DNA of 17,706 bases from Monoraphidium neglectum (lineage: Eukaryota > Chlorophyta > Chlorophyceae > Sphaeropleales > Selenastraceae), in the NCBI RefSeq assembly GCF_000611645.1, contig NW_014013160.1, positions 9,009 through 26,714 of the forward strand. Reading direction: 5' to 3'. Under the pieces are notes generated by a model. It did no database searches. It was given only the letters and a program-made list of their open reading frames with translations, and was not told the DNA's origin. This document shows positions 1 through 9,217 of the stretch, in pieces (position 1 is the first letter of the stretch; the number at the start of each line of letters is the position of its first letter). The translations under genes and the position numbers were made by a program.

Positions 1-13
1 CTCTCTCTCTCTC

Positions 14-51
<38 letters not shown>

Positions 52-66
52 GTTCTCTCTCTCTCC
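1..66. repeat. (CT)n microsatellite in an RWA intron
   Basis: Nearly pure CT dinucleotide repeat interrupted at about positions 26 and 52. It lies in the intron that begins at base 115 of the minus-strand RWA gene, so the pre-mRNA strand reads (GA)n. Homopurine-homopyrimidine tracts of this kind can adopt triplex (H-DNA) structure. No coding meaning is seen. Confidence 0.95.
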
Positions 67-115
67 CTGACAGAACACTGACATGCCCCAGTGCAGCACA
101 CACATCCCGACTCAC

Positions 116-3100
116 CTTGTTGTATTCGATCTTTGGCAGCACGTATATGCTGCGGTAGTACACCGCAAACACGGCGCAGGTGGCTGCCACCACGGCGGCT
201 CGCACCGTCCAGCGGCGCGGCGGCGGCATCTCGTCGATCGCCGTGAGCGCCTTGGATGCCTGGGGCGCCACGGAGGTGTGCAGCAAGCGCGAGAGCGTCA
301 GTGTGGGCGATGGTGAGGGCAGCTAACTGCCGTCAGATCGGCTTCACCTTGCCCCGACAACCACCAACGACGCCTCCCAAGTCATGCTCCCGCCCTCGGC
401 TCGTGGACAGCCACCCACATAGGGGTGCAGCATCGCGCAAGCCATGCCGTAAACCCAGATGAAGCGGTCCAGGGACGAACGGAAGTACCATTCTGGTGGA
501 GAGAGTGGGGGAGGGTTTAGGGGAGGGGGAGGGCAGGACACAGAAGCGGGCCACGGGAGGGGGAAGGCAACCCCCAACAAACGCTGGGGAGTGGCAGCCA
601 GGATGGTGGCCAAAGGCCCAGAACATTGATGCCACGGTGGGCTGCGACTGCAGCCCAGGGCACGGCTGGACCCGCCTCCAGAGTTGTTGGGCCCGCCCTC
701 CCGCATGGCCACGCAATCGCGCCTGCTGATGCTGCCGATGCCCACCGTGCAGGCGGTCGTTGTCCGACTTGCGGGGGTCTGTGTAACCCATGAGGAAATC
801 GAAGGGCGTCCAGAGGGCGTAGAACACCGACTTGATGTCCCAGAACACGAGCACGGTCACCAGGCAACCCAGGATCCTGAGCAGGAGCACGGACGGCGCG
901 GACAAAGCAGATGGGTGAGCCAGAGCAGGCCCGCCAGCGCTGATCGGCAGAGGTGCAGCACAAATCAGGCCTGCGATGTTGAGTTGAATCACGAGGACTT
1001 AGCAGTCTGACGGTTTGCGATGCCGGCACCACGGCAGACGTACCCCACCCCTCCCTAGCCCGCTCTGGGACAGGACGGCTCACTTGGCCCAGAGCCAGGG
1101 GTGGCTCTTGTTGAGCTGTGGCGCCAGGGCGAGGGCCCCGTACACCATGATGGTGAACAGCGTGTGCATTGGGCAGATGTAGTACAGCATGTACTCGTTC
1201 TTTTATGGGGGGGGGGTGAAGTGGTTGCGCAGGGCATGCGAGTGGGGTTGCTGACACGCCTTGAGTACGGTGTGGATGATGGCTTGGAAGGTCCCCTGAT
1301 ATTGCTGCGTTGAGGTGCACGATGCTGGACGACAATGGAAACCCAGGGGCTGACGCCAGCTCTGCATGACACACAAGGAAGCCCCACCTGCAGCACCACG
1401 CATGTGAAGAACACCATGAAATTGAGGCGCCACATCATCTGGCAAAACCTGCAAGGAAATCGAAAAACACGTTCAGATGGGGCACAGGAGCACCCCACAT
1501 GCACAGATCCATCCTTGCTGACATGATTTCAAGACAAAATGCTGGCGCTCTCCTCCTCGACCGCACCCAAGCCCACGACCCCCTGGTCGCTCCCTATGCA
1601 GCCCGCCATCCACCGCTACTGCTCACCGCCCGATGCCAAAGTCGCCCGTGCGGTAATAGTAGGAGAAGTTGCCAAATCCGGTCATCCACACGTACCCAGC
1701 GATGAAGATGCGGATGGCGTTATACGCCTCGCGTGCCTCAAAGTAGTGGTACAGTAGGAACAGCACCTTTGGGGGATAGGGCAGGCAGTGGGTGCGTGTC
1801 GCTGTGTGAATATGGCGTGTTGTCTGCGGCTGATAACAATATGGTGCAGGGCCAGGGCAGCCTCCGCAGCTAACTTTGGCGGTTGCAGTCACTGTCCCCA
1901 TGGCTGGTGCGTGCTGCGCGCGTGCCGCACCTGCATCCACCCCTTCCACTCTTCCGTCTGAGGTCGGTTGAGCAGCAGCGTTGTGCGCACAGGCTGCAGG
2001 CTATACCCAAATGCCACGATGGTGAGTACCAGGAAGATGAACAGAAACACGTCGCGTTCGTAGTGCTGGGGGGGGGGGAGGGGAGGGTGGACAGGAGGCG
2101 GTGGTGCCATTAGGTCACCTGTCGAAAACAGAAGAAGGCGCAGGAGCATGCGCCTAGGAGGTCACATGCGCCTAGGAGTATGTGCCATGCGCAAGCGCAC
2201 CACACCAAAATGTCTGTCAATATGAGGCAACAGCGTGTGGGGGGTGCTGCGAGCCTTGCAGGGCGTCATGCCGGCACCCAGCAAAGGCCACCCATGAGTG
2301 CGGCCCCCGGCCCCTACCAACCTTCTCTGACGCTGGCAGCAGGTCCGTGCGGTCGCACAGGAAGAACCACACCATGATGGTGCCAAACTCCACGCTGTCA
2401 AAATACGAGGGCAGGCATGCGACAGCAACCGCGTCAGTGCATGCGCGACACTGTACAACCCTGCTACCCGCTGCCGCTCTCCATTGTCGACAGCTAATGC
2501 TGCTCCCTCTGGGGCAGTGCAGGCCCGCACCAACAGTAGCGGGCAGCGACTCCACCTCAAGACTGCCGCGTGCACCCCTGGGCGCCGCTCAAACGCTTGC
2601 TGCAACCCAGGCGTGTGTCTGCCTCGTCTACTGCCACCCACATAGCCTGCAGCGTGTCCTTGGCGTCCAATAGCGCCTGCTGGTCCAATAACACACACCT
2701 GAGATTAACCAGAGGCAAAGAGGGTGCAGTTGAATGCACACCCCTCTGCAACTGGTGCGCTTTGTACGTAAACATTCACCACACCACGCCACGGCGCATG
2801 CCGAACTGGGCATGCGACCAATTTTGGCAGCCACATAAGTTCAAAGCCCTGCTGCGGCGTCCATTCATGTTCAGGGCTGTGTTGCAGCAACCAGGGCCAA
2901 AATTCTGGTTTCGCAAGTTGATGTCAAGCAACTGTGCGCTGCAAGCAACCGTCACAGGCTTTTGTCCAGCCCAGCCCTCCCCCTTCCTCACTTGATCAGG
3001 CCGCTGCTGGCCGCGTCCTGAAAGAAGCCCAGCTTCTGCGACGAATGCACCGCATGCTCAGGGGCGCTGTCGGACCCCCGGCCTTCCGGGCTCACGAGCG

Positions 3101-3728
3101 GCGTCGACTCGCCCCCTTTGCTCGCCGAGTCAAACTCGGGGAGCTGCACATCTGACAAGTGAGCCTTTGAGAGGGCTCGAGTCGTCCTGCTGAGGTTGTG
3201 GACGAGGGCGGAGCATCGGTAAGCTGTTAGGAGAGTGCATGTTGCCAGCTGCCTGCAGACAGCGATTGCGCACGTCTGCCTCGGCGCATTGGAGACTGCT
3301 GCTCTGGCGCTCCGCGCCTTTGACCACTGCTTCAACCACGCACCGCTTCTGGTGCAGCGCAAGGGAGTAGAAGTACAGTCCCAGAGCCCACAGGTAGGTC
3401 AGAAGAAATGAGACCTGTTGAGGAGCAGGGCCGACTCTGGTGAAACACGTCGTGTTGTAGTGCAGTGCGCGCTGAGCGGAGTGCGGCGCCGAGTGCGGTC
3501 TGCCATGCGAGTGCGCAGCGGGTGAACGGCCCTGGTGTCCGGCATATTTTAATTCTAACAGTCTAACAAAACCGTAGACGACTCCAAGGGGGCAAGAAAG
3601 CAGCGCTGTGCCGTTGCGAGCTTCGTTCCAGCCACCCTGAAGCCCGCGGCCCCAGAGCGATATCATTTGTACTGGTGCATGCAATATGTATCACTCAACC
3701 AGCGTACCTGTCCGACGCTGACGATCAT
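116..3728 (-). CDS. RWA: RWA/Cas1p-type polysaccharide O-acetylation membrane protein, 3'-truncated by the window edge
   Basis: Multi-pass Golgi protein of the Cas1 acyltransferase family (plant REDUCED WALL ACETYLATION, animal CASD1), needed for O-acetylation of polysaccharides or glycans. Exons, minus strand: 3728-3708, 3414-3344, 3189-2992, 2698-2642, 2394-2322, 2065-1931, 1766-1627, 1448-1388, 1199-1084, 876-746, 492-419, 259-116. They give 407 codons with every junction in frame; the next intron starts at 115 (GTGAGT) and runs off the window. Recalled Arabidopsis RWA2 matches nearly throughout: QVSFLL at the N-terminus, [93 protein letters not shown]. The start is a 7-codon first exon (MIVSVGQ) spliced onto VSFLL. 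RWA2 is about 545 residues, so roughly 140 are missing off-window. There is no N-terminal SGNH esterase domain, so it is plant-type rather than CASD1-type. Exon 259-116 has an alternative in-frame acceptor at 322, but 259 restores the RWA2 spacing. Confidence 0.93.
2147..2178. repeat. 14-bp direct repeat inside an RWA intron
   Basis: CATGCGCCTAGGAG occurs at 2147-2160 and again at 2165-2178, a period of 18 bp. Both copies lie in the intron between exons 2394-2322 and 2065-1931. It looks like a short local duplication with no assigned function. Confidence 0.8.
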
Positions 3729-4101
3729 TGGCCCCTGTCGGTCTGCTTGTGCAGCAGCAGCAACCCCGCCTTCCCCCGCCATGCCTGCAAGGTCGCCCTT
3801 GCTGTGATGCTGCCGGAAGATACTGCCTGCAAATATCTCCGAACGCTGTGCAAACGTGAAAATCAGGGCCCTGGTCTACTGTACGGTGCTCGGTTCTTAC
3901 TTTCTTCGCGAGTGTTGAGTTGCGGCAGCCACCGCGTCTATGATACCGTACCAATGTAACACGCAAAGTAGACACAGGACGTCAGACGTCCTCGAAGACC
4001 TATGATACCGTTGGCTCCTTCCGATCAAGCACAGCGGGTCGGTGCACACCCCGGTGCCTTTTTGGCCGGCACTGTCATCAAGCCCTACTTCCAGTCAAAA
4101 T
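3729..4101. promoter_or_regulatory. Divergent promoter region between RWA and the F-box/LRR gene
   Basis: Only 373 bp separate the two start codons, which point away from each other, so the stretch must hold both 5' UTRs and core promoters unless an untranslated first exon lies elsewhere. Visible elements: a 12-bp direct repeat CTATGATACCGT at 3938-3949 and 4000-4011, a palindrome with two ACGT cores at 3976-3992 between the copies, and a CCAAT box at 3951-3955. No clear TATA box is seen. A TGTAA at 3955-3959 resembles the chlorophyte poly(A) signal but overlaps the CCAAT box and follows no plus-strand gene. Confidence 0.6.
3976..3992. promoter_or_regulatory. 17-bp palindrome with two ACGTC cores, candidate bZIP site
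   Basis: AGGACGTCAGACGTCCT is a perfect inverted repeat with 8-bp arms around a single central A. Each arm holds GACGTC, the core bound by CREB/C-box-class bZIP factors. Its place midway between two divergent start codons, flanked by a direct repeat, suggests a shared control element. The factor is not known, and function is inferred from position and symmetry only. Confidence 0.45.
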
Positions 4102-5735
4102 ATGGTTGGCGAGGGACCTGCCAGCGGAATGAGTACAGAGCGGGGCGCCGATAGCATAGACAGCGCGGACGACATTAGCAGCACTGCGACGCCCGCGCTG
4201 CCGGAGAATGTGAGCATGCAATGAGCATGGACCTTCATATGCTGCGAAAAGGCTGTTTCCTATCCGCTGCATTCAATTGCAGCTATGGCTGCTTGTAGTC
4301 GCGTCGCCATGCCTTGGTCCAACGATCAAAACAGCTGGAGCAAGCTTGATGGCTGGGACGAGTTGCGCACACGCAACATGCCGTTACGGCGCGCATTCCA
4401 ATGTCACACATGCATATGTTCAGGTTTTGGCATCCATCGTGCTATTAGACGTCGGGGGCCTGGCGGTGAGTCTGCAGCAGTGCCCTGAGCATCCAGCCTC
4501 TCCATGTGGGGCATCACGGCCGCCCCTTGCGATGCAGCCGCCATTTGCAACACAGCCCTGCACCCCTTGCAACATGGCCGGTCCTCCTCATTTGCTGTGA
4601 ACCCTTTCCATCCGGACCTCCATGTACCACCTTAACGCCCGGCTTGTGTCCGCCCAATCTTGCGCGTGCTTGCTTGAAGGCCCACGTGCGCCCTGTGTGC
4701 CGCGATTGGCGGGCGGCATTCGACTCTGTGGTGACTCGTGTCACATGCATTGCCCCTGACAGTCCCTGCAACGGCTGCGACAACAAGAATTGCGACGGCT
4801 GCCAGGATGGCAGGCGCCTGCTGCCGCTGTTGTTTGAGCGCCTGGCGTATTGCGAAGTCAGGGCAGCACCCGGCAATGCAGCTGTGCGGCGCGTAGTGGC
4901 GGCGCTGGACGCAGCGGCACGCGGGGGCGACCGAACCAGCCACCTGAGCGCCCTGCGCATTGCGGACAGTGGGGGCGTGACTGAGCTGCCTGCGGTTGTG
5001 GGGCAGCTGACGGGCCTGCGGCGGCTGTACATCAACTGGACAGCAGCGGCTTCGCTGCCAACCAGCCTGGGGCGGCTCACTAACCTAGAGGTGAGCTGGA
5101 CCAGGGGGGGGGGTGCGACTGCGTTGCTCCTTCCTGTTGAGATTGCACGCCAAAGGCTCGGCTTTAAGCACAGGATCTGCATGGCCCGTGGCTCTGAGGA
5201 TTCAAGTGTGGCAGCAGGTATTGCCTTGGCCGGTAGCTGCACGAGCAAAGCCTTTGCGCTGCTCCCCTGCCCTCAACAACCTCTCTGTGAGCTCCCAACA
5301 TCAATTCAAATCATACAATGAATTTGAGCCCAGACGCTTGATGTGATGTACAATCGGCTGGAGCAGCTTCCCGCCTCGCTGTCGTCCCTGCTGCGCCTCC
5401 AGTCCCTGCTGGCGGGCCACAACCTTCTGACGGAGCTGCCGCCCCTGCCGGACAGCCTGTCGCGCATCGATGTGTCCTACAACCGCCTGAAGGGCCTGGA
5501 CGCCCACCACCTTCTGCGCCTCACATTCCTGACCAGCCTGTGCGTGGCACGTGCGTTCAGCCACCCGCCGCGAAGCGAGGGCGGGCCTGTTGTCGGGGCC
5601 CTCGCGCGCGTCGCGGCGATGCGCGGCGGCGGGGTGGTGCTGCGGTGCGACCGAGATGTCGCTGAGCTGGTGAGGACTCGCGCGCGGCTAATTGGCGGCA
5701 CGACGACGTGGTTGAGAGTCATCGCTGAGTCGTGA
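4102..5735 (+). CDS. F-box and leucine-rich-repeat protein
   Basis: Four exons: 4102-4209, 4424-4465, 4680-5090, 5334-5735 (stop TGA), all phase 0, giving 320 residues. The F-box is assembled across two introns: LPEN (33-36) joined to VLASIVLLDVGGLA (37-50) joined to AHVRPVCRDWRAAFDS. This matches the usual start (LPxxVL.xIL..L) and end (VCRxWR) of the motif. F-box proteins bind SKP1 and bring substrates to SCF ubiquitin ligases. A C-x2-C-x4-C-x2-C cluster lies at residues 80-91. Leucine-rich repeats of the LTGLRRLYINW and LTNLETLDVMYNRLEQLP type cover about 138-255, the likely substrate-binding surface. The tail after 260 (basic, Ala/Val-rich) is unrecognised. Start at 4102: the frame upstream has only a GTG. 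Donors are GTGAGC, GTGAGT and GTGAGC. Substrate unknown. A further intron in the last exon cannot be excluded. Confidence 0.82.
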
Positions 5736-6319
5736 ATAAGCTGTGGCAGTGAGAAAGTGCGTCACGGTGGTCGGCAGGTGCGTCACAGTGGTCTCGTGTG
5801 CGATGTTCACGACGCCAGTCTCGCACATCATTTAGCCAGCTTGCACCCAGGTTTAAACGCTTATCAGCCAGGAGGGGGTTGTACTGCGGGGTTCGCACAG
5901 CAGGCGCTGGAGGGCTGTATGGTATGATGCCGTGTGTGTATCGGAAGTAACAGATCTGACAGCACCCAGCACGCGCAGGGCCACACACGGATGAGAAGGG
6001 TGCGGTTTAATCAGCAGGGGTTGACAGCAAAGGGTGGGTCGCTGTGTGAAGTGATGAGACGTGCAGATGTGCTGCTGTATTGACATGCGGCGCTGAGCTC
6101 AACTTATGAGTCTCCTACAACCACACCGGTGCCAGGCGGGCGCGTTCCCGCCCTGCATCCCGCTCGTCCCGGCTGACCACACAAACATGTACCGTAGTGG
6201 TTATCAGTACGCTGTTCATGCAACGGTCGTCTCAATGAGTGGGCGTAATTGACACGACCGGTACAGCCCGCGAGCAGACGTTCCGGACAGGATCTAGTGA
6301 TCTGAGGTTGTAGCTTACC
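5736..6319. other. Intergenic: 3' UTR of F-box/LRR gene and upstream region of LRR membrane-protein gene
   Basis: No coding pattern is seen in 584 bp. It should hold the 3' UTR of the gene on the left and the promoter and 5' UTR of the gene starting at 6320. No exact TGTAA poly(A) signal is present after the stop. A near-perfect 16-bp repeat lies at 5757-5793. Around 6136-6154 is GGCGGG-6 nt-CCCGCC, including TTCCCGCC, which resembles an E2F site, but this is weak. Confidence 0.6.
5757..5793. repeat. Two 16-bp near-identical direct repeats
   Basis: GTGCGTCACGGTGGTC (5757-5772) and GTGCGTCACAGTGGTC (5778-5793) differ at one base and repeat with a 21-bp period. They lie just after the stop codon of the F-box/LRR gene, in the presumed 3' UTR. 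Confidence 0.75.
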
Positions 6320-9162
6320 ATGAGGCCAGATTACGGGATCACAATGACTCGTAGCATGTCATTTTGCGGCCTGCAGCGGCGGGGGCCGCAGGCGTGCAAG
6401 CTCCCGCACCTGGCGATCGCGTTCCGTCAACGCAGCGTGCAATGCAGCGCTCGTTCTGGCAAGAAAAAGATCCTAAATACTCCGACCAGTATCCAGGAGA
6501 CGAGCATAGCGGACGTGGAGCGCGAGGTCGCGGCGGCAGCTGCGGCTGCATCAGCGGCAAATGACCAGCAGCAGCAAGAACAGCAGCAGCAACAGCAAGA
6601 ACAGCACGCCTTGAAGCAGCTGCAGCAGCAGCAGCAGCCCCACCACCAGCAGCAGCCGGATGCCCCCATCGCGGAGGCCACCGCCCAGGCTGGCCAGCAG
6701 CTCCAGCAGAACACTGCTGCCAATCTTCGCAGCTCAGCGGCGACAGCGCGGCAACAGCAGCAGCAGGCCCTTGGACGGGACTCCGGCTCCGCCGCGCCGC
6801 CGCCCTTGATAGGCACGCCTGTCTTCATGGGCGTCCTTCTTGCCACCGCCGCGGCCCTGCTGCTAGCTTACCGTCGCACGATATCTGGCACCGCGCAAAC
6901 AGCGCTCGCCGCCGGCGCCTCCGCCGCCGGCGACGCCGCCAGCGCCAAGCGGCTGCAGCGCGAGGCCGCGGCGCGGCTCAATGTGTTGTCCTCCGTCCTC
7001 CAGAACTCGCCCTCGGCCGACCTGTCGGCCAAGAACCTGGGTGACGAGGGCGCCGCGTACGTGGTGGAGGCGCTGGCCTTCAACACGACATGCGTGGCCG
7101 CCAACCTCGCCAACAACGGCATCGGCCGTGTGGGCATCGCGCAGCTCTGCGAGGTGCTGCCCACCTGCCGCCTAGAGACGCTGGTGCTGGCGACCAACAG
7201 CGTCGGCGACGACGGCGCGGAGCTGCTGGGGGCCAAGCTGAGCGGCAACGCGTCCCTTCAGGCGCTGGACCTGGGCAGCAACGGGATCGGGGACGCAGGG
7301 GCGGCAGCCTTGGGGGAGGGGCTCAAGCTCAACACCACCCTCTTGAAGCTGGATCTCAGGTGCGTCGCATGGGGCGGGAGCCGCTCATGGTATGGGGAGC
7401 GCGCAGCGAGCACAGAGTTTGCCCACCATCCGCTGGCCGGCCGCAGACACTCACATTGGGCCGGGGCGGGGGGTTGGTTAGTCCCGCAGCACAGCGCTCG
7501 ACAGGTATGTCCCCACCCCACACCCCAAACCGCCACTTGCGAACCCCGCCTCAAACCCCCATCCCTCTCTGCGCGGGCATGTGCTTGCACATACCCATGC
7601 GCGTGCGCGCTCATGAGAGGCGCCACCCTGCCGGCCTTCCTCCCAAACCCTCTTCAGTGGTAACGCCGTCGACGTGAAGGGCGCAGAGGCCCTGGCTGAC
7701 ATGCTGGCAGTCAACCAGACCCTCACGCGGCTGGCCCTGAATGACAATTACATCGGGACAGACGGCGCCAAGGCGCTGGCGGCGGCGCTCATGGGCAACA
7801 GCAGCATCAGGGAGCTGCAGCTGCGAGGCAACGAGCTGGGCGACGCGGGGGTGCAGGCCATTGCAGAGGCACTCATGGTAGGGCACTGGGTGCGCGTGAG
7901 GCATCATCATTGCCTGCATGTGTTGTTGTTTGTTCGTTTAGTCATTCGTATGCGCTTGTGTGCTTGGGTGTGTGTGTATGTGACATGTGTGTACGTGTGC
8001 GTGTGTGTGTTTGGGGGCGCGTGTACTTGTGAATGTGCGTATCGTGTGCGCGCACACGACACTCACACAAGGATACGTGGTAAGGCCTGTTTTGATGGTG
8101 AGGACACATTATACGGCCTTTCCTGCCCGCTACCCAGCTCGCCGGGTTGGAATTCCGCTTGAATGGTGGCACGCAACAGCCGACCATGAACCCGGAACCG
8201 CACTCATGATCCCAGCCCACCCGTCACCCTCTCCCACCCCTGCGGCACACGGCCAGGCGCGCGAGGCCCCCATTGAGGTGCTGGACCTGGGCAACAACAG
8301 CCTCACCTCTGAGAGCTCAGACGTGCTGGCGCGGCTGCTGTTCAACAAGCCCAACCTGAGGGATGTCAACCTGTACATGAACGAGCTCGGGAACGACGGC
8401 GCCGCGCGGCTCGCCCCAGCGCTGGCGGCCTGCAAGTGAGGCCAGGGGGGTGGGTAGCGCGCCTTGTGGCGGTGCATCGTGTTGATTGGCCGGATTTGGG
8501 GCGTTTTGTGGCCGCATTTGCAGCCGGCCCTGTGCAACCCCTGCAGCGCATGCTTTTCCTGGCGGCCATTGCATGCTTTGCACAGCGCAAGGCGTGTGTA
8601 GAGAGGCCTGCACGAGGAGTGTTGCAATGCCCACCAAGCGCAGCTTCCCGGCCTGACTCCCTGGCATGAAGCGCTCTCCGTGTGAGCACTCACGCGCACG
8701 CACGTGCGTGTGCATACACACACACTCACATAAGGTCAGACATACAGACACACAGACACACAGACACACACACACACGCACACCAACAACACGCACACAC
8801 TCCTGCAAACACCTCCAGGGAGCTGTCCACCCTGGACCTAGGCGGCAACGACATCGGCCCCGAGGGTGCTGCCGCCCTGGGCTCTGCCCTTGGCGGCCAC
8901 CCAGTCCTGAAGAGCGTGGAGCTGGGCTACAACCCCCTTGGGCCAGAGGGGGCCGAGACCATTGCCAACACGTTCAAGTTCAACACCAAGGTGAATTCCT
9001 GTTGCGGGCTGGTAGCCTGAGGCTGGGCTTTGAGCCAGTTGCCGGTTGTCCATTGGGGCAGACTGTTGCAGGTGCCGCATGTGCTGATGCTGTCGCTTGG
9101 TTTTTAGAGACATGTCAGCTGGCAATCATGTTCGTGCACGCGTGCACGCACGCGCGCGCGCG

Positions 9163-9217
<55 letters not shown>

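Noticed and set aside
517..1374. 285-residue open frame on the minus strand
   Set aside because: It crosses RWA exons 876-746 and 1199-1084 in the wrong frame and includes intron sequence; the spliced RWA reading explains the coding signal.
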